Shown piece by piece: positions 10,058 to 22,138 of a stretch of DNA of 64,000 nucleotides. Position 1 is the stretch's first letter. Every line of letters begins with the position of its first letter. Under the pieces are notes generated by a model. The model did not search any database, was not told where the DNA came from, and saw nothing but the letters and a program-made list of their open reading frames with translations. Position numbers and translations under genes: made by a program. Origin of the DNA: Isoetes taiwanensis (Eukaryota > Streptophyta > Lycopodiopsida > Isoetales > Isoetaceae); assembly GCA_021234155.1 (NCBI GenBank), contig JAJEKV010000004.1, forward strand, positions 24,777,662-24,841,661. Direction: 5' to 3'.

Positions 10058-11564
10058 TGTGACGCTCCCTGAACATATACGGCGCTTCAGACGTATACAT
10101 ACGGGGACTTTCCCCTTCCATGGCGATCAGCTCACCATGAGCAGGGCCCTCCGTCTAACTCGGACCATCTATAGGAAGATGCCCGGGTGAAGGACACGGA
10201 GGTGTCATTAAATTACGCCCGATGGGACTCCTATGTCGAAGCGTGAATACAAGTTAGCATACAATATAATGCATCATAAATAACCCACCACGAAGGGTGG
10301 CACATCCATCCAACCGATGATAAAAGTAGAAGATACATCTAATACTAAGGAAAACACCCCAAACCCAAGGTTCTACCCCCCTCCGACTCCAATGGGGATC
10401 GACTGACGGCTAGGTCTCAGGAGATCAACAGACAGAATCTTAGCATGGCGTTGGCTGGCATAGAACATCGGCTAGGGTTGTCCACTCAATCCACCCCTCC
10501 TGTGCACACTTTGCAGATGAGCTGAATCAAGCTATGGCATCATTGTAGCCTTCCGGAGACGGGTTACCTCTCCCGGTCCGATGAGATAGGTCAGGGAAGT
10601 GTCCCTTCCCAGAGTCGCAGTGATTCCATGGGTGAGCTAGAGAACACGTGCCGCATCAGTGACCCCCGCATCCGTACCCGACCTACTCCCCTAACTTTAT
10701 CTTCAAAGTACAGGATGATCACACCACTGTACCCAGGGAGTGTCAGACCCATACCCGGCCCTCTACGTGACCGACTATTAGGCCTAGCTCACTAAAGGAG
10801 TCCCCCGTAGCCTTTTATGCTCGGCGAGACCCCACCCCACACCATCACTACCCCTTATCCGGTGCTTCAATCATGCCATAGATTCCACGGCTTCGGTGGG
10901 ATCTTGTGCCAGCCGCCAATTATTGGGTACTACTGGAGCTACTAGGAGCATACTAATGAACATAGGTTACAGAGGTCTCTATCCCCTTAATCCTGGATCG
11001 AAGAACTAAGAGATACTACCAAAGATACATCCATCCATCCATCCAGAAAGCATAATCAATAGTTGAGAACAATTCTAACTATCAAACAAGGGTTAACCAT
11101 CATCAGAGACAAGCAAAGAAGCCTGACAGAGGCGCTGGCCCTAGGAATACCAAATTAATCTATCCACTAACCCGAATTCCGGCTGGAACCGTTGTCATGT
11201 GGGATCTCCATCTTCAAGTAGCCTAGGCGCCCAGCAGCTCCTCTTCCTGGGTTCAATTTGGGGCAAATTGGGATAGGGATCCAATTTGCTGCCCCAAATT
11301 AGCATTCTCCTACTGGCCAATCGAGTTTGGCCAGGTGTCCTCTTCCTAATTAATTAATTAGCTTAACTTAATTAGCTTAATTAAGTTAATTAGATAATTA
11401 TCCCTTAATTATAGGTAATTAACCTTTAATTAAACCCTTATTAATTTAGCATAGCTAAATTAATCCTTTGTGGTTAGTCTACATACCCCCATGATGGCGT
11501 ATCCTCGGCCCGTGACGTGTCAGTATAGTTATACGTACACCGTATAAATATGTGGAACGTCACA
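10058..11564 (-). mobile_element. Long terminal repeat of an LTR retrotransposon (~1.5 kb)
   Basis: The plus strand begins TGTGACGCTCCC and ends GGAACGTCACA, giving TG...CA ends with a 7-bp inverted TGTGACG. A primer-binding site lies immediately inside. The LTR holds an AT-rich palindromic tract of TTAATTAA-like words at about 11,340-11,460. Only one LTR is present in the window, with a short leader, so the element is truncated rather than a clean solo LTR. Superfamily cannot be told without pol. Confidence 0.75.
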
Positions 11565-13270
11565 CATTTTGTGGAAGAATAATGTTTTATTTTCGTGGAT
11601 AACATTGGACATTTATTGCAAAGAAAGCTTTTAGGGCAAATAGCAAGTCGACTGGTGAAAATAATAGCTTGGAGCTTTCTGGATGCATGGATGCAGGTAC
11701 AATCCAATGGCACAGGATGATCACATGTTTGTATTCCTACCTTAGAGCTGTCGGTAGCAAGGGCATTTGCAAGTTTAGGGCTGTGTATAAAGCTAGGGTT
11801 CGGCCATGCATTCTACTGTGGTAATGTTCAAACAGTGGCCGCATCTCAGGAGTAAGATGGGCATACTATGGCGATTGGAAGATGGCCGGAGCATTTTACA
11901 GTGATAATGGTTAGCAGTGGCTGCAAGATTGGCATACCATGGCGTGTGGCAGCTAGCTATATGCAAAGGCACGAAAATACTCTGGATCCAGTGAAGCAGA
12001 TCTGCTCACTTGCGATGGCAATAAGCAAAATACTATGAAAAATAGCATGGCTGATAGTAGTATTGCTGGGATTATTGCACAGAAAGGCATCAAATACAAT
12101 AGTTCTCCAGCAATATGCAAGACATGGAGGCAAATCGCGAGAGCAATGCTTCGGATCCACCTCAAATAACTCAGGTTTATCCATTTGATGTGATTAATTT
12201 GTCTAGCTAGATGATTTTGCATGTGCTTACTAATTTAAATAGGAATAAAAAATCATGGAAACTGATTTATGGTGGGCAGTTAGATCTGTTAAATGGAAAG
12301 AGGAAATCATAAGGGAGCTATGGGTAAAAGCTTATTGGCTTGCTTTCATTTGCGTCGATGCATCTAATGGCTATTGCTATGTGTAGACCTAGTTTGGATA
12401 AGTTTTAATAATGCATGCTAGTTGGTGTATGAAAAGGGATTAAGATACACCAACAAAAAAGTATAAAGAGATAGGCTATCTTTCTAAAATGAGAAAATAC
12501 AGGCTGAAAAAGCTTGTGAAAATTGCTGTTATACGGGGAGGTAAGTATACTTGACTATAGTAGAGCTACAATAAAACCATTTGGTAAGAGTGATGGGTAT
12601 TTTCCATGTACAAATTTAAGTATTTACTGATTGCAAGCAGTGTGAAGGGGGATAACCTTAGAGGACTCCATGACGCCTGCTAGTAGCTTAGGCTCTTACC
12701 CATGAACTTGGCTAACCGTCCTTTGGTTCTACTGCAGGTAACAGGGTCCTCTACTCTCTGTTTTGTTTTCATTTAAACAAGTAGCTGGATTTATGGAAGA
12801 TATGACGTGAAGTTTCTACATTTGTACTCTGACAATGTCATAATGATTGTAAGATGAACTTGATAAGATACTGTTGATAAAGGTAATTTACTTGCTCATA
12901 ATATTCGTTGGGGCACTGTTATGCTGGAAACACCAGTGTATTATAGCTGTTATGGAATTTCAGAGATGTATTACATTATTGAATATATGGAAATGATGAC
13001 CTTATCTATGTCTTGAGTCATATGCACCTGTATGTCTTGAGGACTGCTTATTGATGCTTGTTTTTCAAGTATAATGGTTCGGGTTGACCTGACCTAAAGG
13101 TTTTTTGTTTTGTATATAAAAAACAAGAAAAAATCATTTCCATTAGTATCTTATCCAGCTGAAAGGGTCATAAAGGGTTTTTATGACGACGTTGAAGCTT
13201 TGCGCATCATTAAGCGTCTTTATTAATGGTAGTAGTGGGGCACGCAAAGGTGTTCATTATTTTCTCTCTT
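11565..13270. other. No gene recognised
   Basis: AT-rich DNA with short chance frames only. No splice-bounded exon or repeat end was found. Confidence 0.45.
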
Positions 13271-13273
13271 AAG

Positions 13274-13560
13274 CAGATGTTGATTTTAACTCATTTTTCT
13301 AGATGAAAATAATAGAGAAAAACTACAAAAGCCCTCATGTTTTGACTTATATTTTGACGAATTTTATTAGATGCCCATAGCTTTTCATTATTTCACCAAA
13401 TGCCCCTGGTCAAAGCAGATGTTGATTTTAACTCTCATTTCCCTAGAGGAAAATAAACGGGAAAAACTACAAAACGCGCTTATATTTTGATGGATTTCAT
13501 TAGATGCCCACAACTTTTCATAATTTCACCAATGCCCCTGGTCAAAATATAATATGTTTT
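13274..13560 (+). repeat. 142-bp tandem duplication of a transposon end
   Basis: CAGATGTTGATTTTAACT occurs at 13274 and again at 13416. Each is followed by GAGAAAAACTACAAAA-like sequence and then by TGCCCCTGGTCAAA. The left terminal region of the adjoining TIR element is thus present twice in tandem. Confidence 0.65.
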
Positions 13561-14261
13561 GTATTTTTAAAAATTTTTCAAATACCCTTAATTTTTACGT
13601 TAATTCCTTAAATGCCCCTATGTTTCTTCTAAATTTCCAAAATGCCTTTGAGACATATAACATGTGTTTCTTTTCAAATTTTAAAAGTGCAGAGTAAAAT
13701 ATTGAAATGCCCTTGAACAACATCATATTATCACTGGAGGCGACATCGCACCTAGAAAAATAGGAACAATACCAGAATGCATGATCTCCCAATAGGTTGC
13801 AGGGTCAGAAGTGAGTAAAAAGGCTTGGTGGACCTCCAGAATCGTGAGAGTCTGTGCCTCCAGAATTGTGAGAGATAATCCTTCAAAAAATCCTGAGAAA
13901 ATAGAATCGGTGCAAAATAATGAGCGCATGTGAGCAAAAATCAATGGAGCAAGCAAACTTGATGGAGCAGAATGAGTTTCAATCAGAAATAAATTTTATG
14001 GAGCCGCCCATGCCTTCTTCTTTCTTCTTTCTTTTTAAGGAACCATGCACAAAAGTAGGCGTTGATCCAAAAACAACGCTAAAAGAATATCCGTTGAAAA
14101 AGGGCATTCCGTTGAATACGAAAAAACGAAGGGCATTTTATGAAACTTGAAATGTTACAAAAGGGTATATATTGACCAAGGGCATTTAATAAAAATAATG
14201 GAAACTTAGGGGCGCCCCTCATGAAATTGCCAAAACATGAGGGCATTTTGTAGTTTTTTCC
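13315..14261. mobile_element. Non-autonomous DNA element with GGAAAAACTACAAAA termini
   Basis: The left end GAGAAAAACTACAAAAGCCC is matched by the complement of the right end, GGAAAAAACTACAAAATGCC, and inverted similarity continues for about 30 bases through CCTCATGTTTTG. Interior sequence is built of short motifs such as AAATGCCC and GGGCATTT in opposing orientation. No transposase is seen, and no target duplication could be fixed because the left end is itself duplicated. Confidence 0.6.
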
Positions 14262-17200
14262 AAAATGGAATAATCTTCCTTATTGCATTGAAGAAATGCT
14301 AGCAAAATATCAGTGTGAACTGAAGTACATAAAAAAAGGAGAAGCATTCGCTTCCGTTTGGTATCTTCAAGCTTCTAGAGATGGTTTTATATGAGCACTA
14401 TAGATGTGAGATGGATCACAACAGTTATGTAATCAGTATGCACGCAGACGACTCTTCTATTCTTACTAGCAAGGAAAAACAACTTAAAGAATGCAAGCCA
14501 ACTGCTTGATACATTCTCCTTGGTGTCACCATGCCTCATTGACTAGAAAAAATGTTCTGCACAGTGGGTGAGAGAGGGCTCACATCTTAACCGTCTTCAA
14601 CGTCTTCCATGGAAAATAATTCTTGAAGAGAAAAGATGTAAGCTTCTAGGCAGGATTGCCTTAAGGATGAAACTTGCCAAAAAGGCTATTTTTAAATGGT
14701 TTTAAAAGTTTTTTGATACTATGGTTTAGTAGGGTCCGTTGTAAATGAAAGAAATAAAATTAGCCAACTTTTTTACAAAAAAAATCTCATCCCATTTGAA
14801 CATTCGCCACGTCCTCTAAATTGCACAACTGTGGATTCATCTTATCTTCTATCCTTCTTCTGGAAGATTCTCAAGAAATAGCCTACTATTCTGGGCTTAC
14901 TTCATATCATGATCTACTCCCATATCCATCTAGGTACACATGAATATTTTAAGAGATATTTTTATGGTTATTGTATGTTATTGTGCTACACATTCTAAAG
15001 CTACACATTCTAAACAAGGTGCACTTGACTACCATAGTCATCTGATTCATTAATCCTACCACCCGGATCGTTTGTTGGAGCCTCCGGGCATCTCTCGCTT
15101 TGCTTATGGTCATTTATGACCCATGGTGCTTATGATTTTGAAATATGAAATCTGAAGTTTCGCCTAAGGTTTTGAGGAATATCAAACCTCTATATGGCTT
15201 TGCCTAAGCTTTTAAAATATGAATTACCGTGGGCTCGAACCTCTACCAAAATAACTCAATGTCCTAATAAGACTACTTTGATCAATGTATCTTGTGACCT
15301 ATGCAATTTGCAATTTATCAAGGCACCTTTTTGTATCAACTTTGTTAATTTGGGATTTTTCTGTATGGCAAAAAGATTTTTGGAATTGTTTTAAATAATT
15401 TCCTAAGCTTTTAGAGGTTTTGGCAAATCCATTGTTCAAAAAAATCGAGAAAGAATTTGGCTATGATTTATTTTCTCAGATGTCCCCTTCATGCCACGAA
15501 TCTATCTAATCTATGCATACACCGAATCCTTCCCTTCTCGTGGCACCAAGAGATGGGTATGCAACGGATGGATCCGGCTTCCCTTGCAATTTCGGCCACC
15601 GGGTGTAAGAACCTAATCGGGCTGAACTTCGACCGCTTTATGCTTCGCAAGATCTACATGGTAATGGTTGGGTTTTTTATCTCTCGCCACGATTTCCTAT
15701 GATTTTGAAAGTTTTGGCAGCCGAAAAATTCCAGATTTTCCAAAAATCGGAAAGATTTTTAAGGTATGATTTCCTAGGATAAAATTTCCACCTTGCCATG
15801 CATCACAACAATTTTTCTCCGTTTTACGTAGATGGCATTCCGAAAAATAGATTTCGCTTTCCGGTTGCGAGCCTAATCGGTTGACATATCGAGTTTTAGA
15901 GGCATTAATTGAATCCTTCCATTGCGTGTGCGGCCTTCTTCTATAGAAGGTGGACCTGCGGCATGTGCCGAGATAGTTACACAGAGACGAGATAGTACTG
16001 AGATGAATAGTAAGAATAAAGTTTGCAATCAATATCATTTATGGAGGCCCCGATATCCTCTTGATCTAAGTTGTCAAAGACATAAATGGTGAAGATACGA
16101 CAAGTAAGTTCCGGACCAAGCTCGGCTTTAGTCTCTCTAACATCAAGACGACAAATAAGTATTCTATATGCACCAAAAGCTACTCACCCATTTTGCTCAT
16201 CCATTTTTCATGTCATAGAATATCAATTCGGTTGCATTATTCATGTCAATTGTTGCATTTTTGGGCCAAAATTGCATCAGATCTCACCCGGCCGAACGGA
16301 TAATGACCAAGAATTTCTGAGCACAAAGGCGTAAGCATCTTTCAAGAGCCACACAAGACTCCTCCATCTTCTCATCCCGCAAACAGGTTTCAACATCACA
16401 ATTCTGATCCGCTTTATTTTAACAAAGATCTCATGCTTGCCGGAAATACCATCTTTTCGGATGCCGATCCTTCGTGCTTCGCCGTTTTCTTTCCATTTCA
16501 TGAATTGGGCCCTCCTCCATTGTTCGTTGAAGAACATCATGCTTTTAGAGATCATCAAAGCAATAACAATATGTGTGATCCATGGAAATCCGGATGTGAG
16601 AATGTTTGCTTAGATGATGTGAAAATGGAAGACGTTAAACCGGGTTATCCCTTTGCGGTGATCAGTGAAATTGCAAGGCCTTTTGCAACTACATGTTTCA
16701 AATTTTCAATGTTGGTATGAAATAAGGGTCAAGGCCATGGAAAAAAAAGTTAGGTCTAAGAGACCTTTAAAATATGATTCTCAAGTTCCCGAACGCCAGA
16801 TTGATTGAAGAACCGGTTTCAAACTTTTTGCCTTTGCCTTTAGGATCGATATGGCAAAGATCTCAAATTGGATTTGATGCATTGATTGGTCCAATGAGAG
16901 GCTCGGATGCATTCGTGACATTTTGTTTTCGAGATCCGGATCGCTGCATCATTTCCGCCCCGCTCAACCGTTAGAAGAATCGATAATTTTCTAGCTTTTT
17001 CCATTCATGCCGGTGAATCGAGCAAGGTAGAATATATGCAAAGATTTGGCCGTTTTTCTTCCCAAATCCACGGGGAAAAAGCTTCCAATGCTTTATTTTG
17101 AATCGAGCCTCCTCAATATGGCAAAAGCGAAAACGGATGAAGATAGTATTCTTTCTGGATTCCCTACATTTGAGTCATTGGAACCCCTTTGTCATGCTCT

Positions 17201-18286
17201 AGATTCGTGGTCTGTTTTTTACTAGGAGCAGCAACAACTACTCAAAACACATAGATATTTGATTTGTTATACTTGAACAACACATGTTTCGGATCTGCAT
17301 TCAGATTCTCTCGTGAAAACTTATAAAATGAAATGAAATTTTCTCCAAATAAAAAAATTTGTTGCATTTTTATTATTGCCATAGATTCCACAAATTTTCG
17401 GTGGGATCTTGTACACGTGCCGCATCTAATGGGAATAATACTGTGGCTCTATCTAGGAGCAGGTCCGTTCCCATATGTAGCACTTCTTGCATGCCACCTT
17501 GAGTGTTTGACCAGATATTTGGAAGCATGAGAACAAAATCGCTGATTTTTACAAAGATAGCAAAGGGGTGCATAGTTTTTACGTTTGTCTTTTAGGCTTG
17601 CTTTAGCTTTAAGAGATTCCTCATTTGTATTATATTTGTGCAGGAATCTTTCAAAGGACATCACTAAGCCTATTGTGTACAAGATTGAGGTCATCGATAT
17701 ATAGGTGCTCATCTTTGTTCCAAGATTACCTTTTGTTTCTTATGCTGATTCTAGGGTACTTCAAAGAAATTGCTTTATATGTTACGTTACATGTTATATT
17801 AATGCCCCGGTGAGGCTTTATCTCCACATGTAGATTACTATTAAATGGCTTGAATTCGCACAAAGGAAGGCATCTCACGGTTCTTTTGCTAAATTCGTTG
17901 GTTTAGAAGTCTTAAAGATGCTTCAATGAGTGAAATTTATAAGAAGCATCCTTCTCTTAGGTTGTCGGGTTTCCTTTTAAGTCTCACAAGGAGAATTTAG
18001 TAAGTAAGAAAGCGTTGTATCATGTAATTCCATGTATAGTCTGCTGCTCTTGAACAAATTCTTTCGCAGCTTGAGGTTGTTAGGAGCTAATAGGTTTCTC
18101 GCTAAATTGTTCGTGAGTCTGCTATCTTTAGGTGGCTAATATTGCTATTCTATTGCTTAACATCAAACAAACGGTTACAAAAAAGTGGATAGATGTGCGC
18201 TTTCTAAAGAGCCTTCTACAAATTAATCAATTTGTTTAGTTGACTTTCTAAAATCTCGACCCATTAATAAGTGCCCTTAATAATCC
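14262..18286. other. No gene recognised; some coding-like plus-strand stretches
   Basis: Plus-strand stretches at about 15,457-15,702, 16,433-16,720 and 16,774-16,974 have somewhat protein-like composition, but I could not join them with splice sites or name a domain. The rest is AT-rich intergenic DNA. Confidence 0.35.
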
Positions 18287-18315
18287 CTATTCTATTCTAT
18301 TCTATTCTATTCTCT
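18287..18315 (+). repeat. (TATTC)n microsatellite
   Basis: Five or six units of TATTC. The same unit forms the 3' tail of two LINE copies in this window (38568 and 56931), but the GGACGATAAAA end that precedes those tails is absent here. Confidence 0.7.
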
Positions 18316-18863
18316 GCGGGTTGCAAATATGACGTATCTCACTTGCTTCATATTAGAAGAATCTCACTTTAGAGAAGTTTCTAGAGTCAAAGAAGAAAAT
18401 CCCAAAGACCTTTCTTAAGTAGAACATTTGACAGTGACTGCTGTAAAGTTTGCATGTCTGTAATGCGAAAGATCATGAAATTGCGAATAAGGTGTGCCTT
18501 CTTGAGACCTGTTTGCAGACAACTTAAGTTGATTGAATTCTTCACTTTTAGACCATTTCCAATCTAGACAAAATATAATCCAATTTCACTGCTCCCAAAC
18601 CATTTTTAGTACCCTAAATTTTAATGGCCGACCTTGGACCAAGGCCAAAATTATTGCATTAAAAGTCCATCCATTGTTATTATCAAGAAATGTGTCTTGC
18701 TTTCTTTCTGTCACAATCTTGCTGTTCATTTTAAATGTTGTGTTGCATGTTTTCCTTTTTCCATAAACATACTTGACTGAAAGGTTGATAAACATGACTA
18801 TTGTGATTAACAGGTGGTGCATGTGAGCAAGGGCCTGCGGTTGAGTGGCTGAGGATGCATATC

Positions 18864-19043
18864 TGCTTGAATCCTTATGTATGGACCAGGTTAATCCTAA
18901 ACCCTTTCTTATTTCTTTGCATAGATGGGATGGTCTTTGTAGGAGCGAATCCTCTGCTTAAATCTTTATGTATGGACCACGTCAATCCTAAACCCTTTTG
19001 TATTTCTTTGCACAGATGAGGTGGTCTCTTCAGGAGCAAGACA
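18864..19043 (+). repeat. 91-bp tandem duplication
   Basis: Two consecutive diverged copies begin TGCTTRAATCYTTATGTATGG and contain AATCCTAAACCCTTT and TTTCTTTGCA. The second runs into the GAA microsatellite. Confidence 0.7.
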
Positions 19044-19056
19044 TCTAAGAAGGGTC

Positions 19057-19230
19057 AGAAGAAGAAGAAGAAGAAGAAGAAGAAGAAGAAGAAGAAGAAG
19101 AAGAAGAAGAAGAAGAAGAAGAAGAAGAAGAAGAAGAAGAAGAAGAAGAAGAAGAAGAAGAAGAAGAAGAAGAAGAAGAAGAAGAAGAAGAAGAAGAAGA
19201 AGAAGAAGAAGAAGAAGAAGAAGAAGAAGA
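19057..19230 (+). repeat. (GAA)n microsatellite, ~58 units
   Basis: An almost pure GAA run of about 174 bases. The arginine- or phenylalanine-only frames it creates are not genes. Confidence 0.95.
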
Positions 19231-21429
19231 TTCTTTTCGAATCTTCCATTAGTTGAAATTCTTAATGGCCTACTTGGTGATTATTTGGTGAATATTAAAT
19301 GGCTAATTCATTTGGTATCCAATGGTGTAATACAACTGTTGGGATTTATTATATATGTTCATATGGGTTTAAATGTGGAGATACCATGTAATGGTGGAGA
19401 TAACATGGAAAGATGTTTGATGGTGTAGATAACTATTTTGGTACAAGTTTGCCAAAAGTGCATTGATCTTAAAGAAAAAAATGGTACGAAACACATTGGT
19501 CTTATGCAACACATTGTAACCTTTAAAATATGATGGTAATTGGTGCCATTGAAACACGAAAATGTGCTATACCTAAACCATTTGATGCTATGCTTTTATA
19601 ACGTGAGCACAATATGATTTAGACTATGGGCTTGGAAATCGATTACAAGGCACAATTAAAACAGGTGCACTTGATTGAACATCTATCTAGAATGGGCATT
19701 TGATTGAACATCTATCTAGAATGCCACCATTGGCAACATAGCTATGATGCATGTAATTTTTATATCTGAATGTTTAGACATGGCATGCATGCCAAGGGTT
19801 GCTTTTGAAAGAAGGCTTTGCATGCATGCACCTACTTTTACATTAGACATTCTTTATCTTTATTATTGTGTGGAAAAGACAAAGGCATTGGCAAAAAGCA
19901 CAACCGTGCTCTACATGCAAAAATTTTTAAGGAAACATAAGGCATGGAGGACTATGCAAGTACGTATACATTTTTTCTCTTACGTAAATGTTAAGTGTAT
20001 GATGGGTTGAGGCAAAATTTGCTTTTGTGGGGTTTTTTTGGCTACATAGCCTTGGCTATAAAACCTTAAAATTGCATTTGAATGTCACCTTTTGAAATCG
20101 ATTTAGGGCATATCCATATTATTGGTTAGGGCAAAAATTGTTTTCCGCCGCCAAGTTTTACCACTTTGGTCGTTTCAAATGTGGATGAAACGAGCTTTCC
20201 GGTTGATCGTGGCAACCAAAAATACAATCCGGATCTGCTTGTTGTAACTGAATTTTACTTGGTGGTTCCTATCTTGTGAAAAAAAGTCTATTACATATGC
20301 CTGAATGCAGATTTGGTTTCGATACAGGTTCCTGCTTTTACATCACGAATTTTTGTGGTGCATACTTTAAGATTCTTGGTTGTTGCATCCAACAAACAAT
20401 GGCACTTTATTTCAACAGGATGCCAGGATGGTAATATGCTGCGCCAATATGGTATATGGCAATATCCGTGTATGTTTTTCTGCCAAAATTGTGATGCAAA
20501 ACGACCTGAGCATAAATCAGGATGCTGTTATGAGGAATACTAATGCTTGGAGTTGGCACTGGCATGTTATATTTTGTCTCAAGCAGCAGTGCATATCTGA
20601 AACAAAGGTATGATTTGTGCCCAAATTATAATGATATACTTGATTCTATTAGCAGACCCCTTTGCCTCAAATAACATCGATGCTATCTTGATGCTTTGGC
20701 CCCGGATAATGAGATGTATAATACAAATAGATAGGCCTAATACATATGGCTTTATGCCATAACATATGGTTCTAGCTGCTGACTATTCAAATTCAAAAAT
20801 GCTTCCCTTAGCTGTGACGAACAGATATTTCTGAGGCTGCTCAGTGTAATGTGGATGCTCATACGGCAAGAAATACAATTGTGGAGCGCATATATTCAGG
20901 TTTTTATGCATAAAATATTTCTTGTCACATGATGTATAGAAATGTAATGCCGTAAAAAGAGCATGATCCCAATAGTTCTACAGATTTCTATGCTATTCCT
21001 TTTTAGGGATAAATTGTTTACTATATTTTACTTGCTCTAACATGAAGACCTTGATCATAAATGTCTGGTCTAAATGGCATGGTTCAGAACTGTGATGTTT
21101 AAGCAACTACGGCTACATGGGTTTGCTTGAACGAAATAAATGGGCTGAGTTTTCTAACTGCAGAAGCATGCAACTGGCTTGTTAACATGGTTGCACAGAT
21201 AGGCATCTTTGTGGTGTAAGTCTTATGCAGGATAATGATTCACTAGTTTGTGTTATCTGATTAATTCTACAGGCCTGTATGTGCTAGGATGCTTGTAGCA
21301 TGTCTAGGCATCAATCATTTAAAGCACCCACTGAGTTATTCTTACATGCTTGGATGCTTGTAGCATGTCTAGCATATTATGTCTAAAGCAACAAGGTTTG
21401 TTGTTGTAGTTTAAAATGATAAAAATGTT
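19231..21429. other. No gene recognised; one 29-bp duplication
   Basis: TTGATTGAACATCTATCTAG repeats at 19671 and 19700. Otherwise AT-rich DNA without supportable genes. Confidence 0.45.
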
Positions 21430-21790
21430 AGGATATGCTATGAAATTGACTATGGTTATCAAGGTTGCCAGCCAGATTTGGGACTAAGAAATTAGTTCTC
21501 GTCTAATGGTAATGCTTGAGACCAACTGGGAAATTTAAAATATCGTATTCCAGTTTCCTTTTCTTGTTAAATGTCACCTCAGGGCAAAAGGATACAATTG
21601 GTGATCGGGTTGATAAACCGAGAGACCCAATGTACCTTTTGCCCTTGCACATTTACCATTATCATGCTAATTGTGTATTGATTGGCTGCAGGTACGGGTT
21701 CTCTCCTCTAATTGTCTCCATTTTGCTGTTAGAGTTGGCGTTAACGCGGAAGAGGATGGAATATGCTACATCAAGATTCAAAGTTTATTT
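21430..21790 (+). repeat. Older, divergent partial copy of the 3.4-kb tandem unit
   Basis: This segment resembles 23,990-24,350 of unit A and its counterparts in B and C, including TTGATTGGCTGCAGGTACGG and GTCTCCATTTTGCTGTTAGA. It departs from the unit after about GGCGTTAAC. It is more diverged than the units are from one another, so it predates their amplification. Confidence 0.75.
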
Positions 21791-22138
21791 TACACTTCAT
21801 ACTTTCAAATTCAAAACTTCATAGTTGTAAGATTTAAGTTAAAATTTAAGTTTATTGTTGTAAGATTGATTACCTTATACTTTCAAATTCAAAAACGTTA
21901 TGTATAAATTGGATATGCTAATATGGAAATGATGATATGAATTATTTTACTCAAGATTTTTATTTTTGGATATTTTTCAATATAGTAAATTATATGGGCT
22001 AAGGTTTGTAGAGTACCTGATGTGGCCTGGCCTAAAAAACCAGGGTGGATATTGGGATAAGTGATCTTGCCTTGAACAAGGTTCTTTTAATGTAATTGTT
22101 TGCATAATTGTGACTGTAGTCTTGGCAAGAACATGTAC

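Noticed and set aside
10058-11564. Complete retrotransposon
   Set aside because: Only one LTR with PBS and a short leader; no gag or pol and no second LTR within the window.
19021-19428. Open frame encoding a long arginine run, and phenylalanine on the other strand
   Set aside because: It is a translation of the GAA microsatellite.
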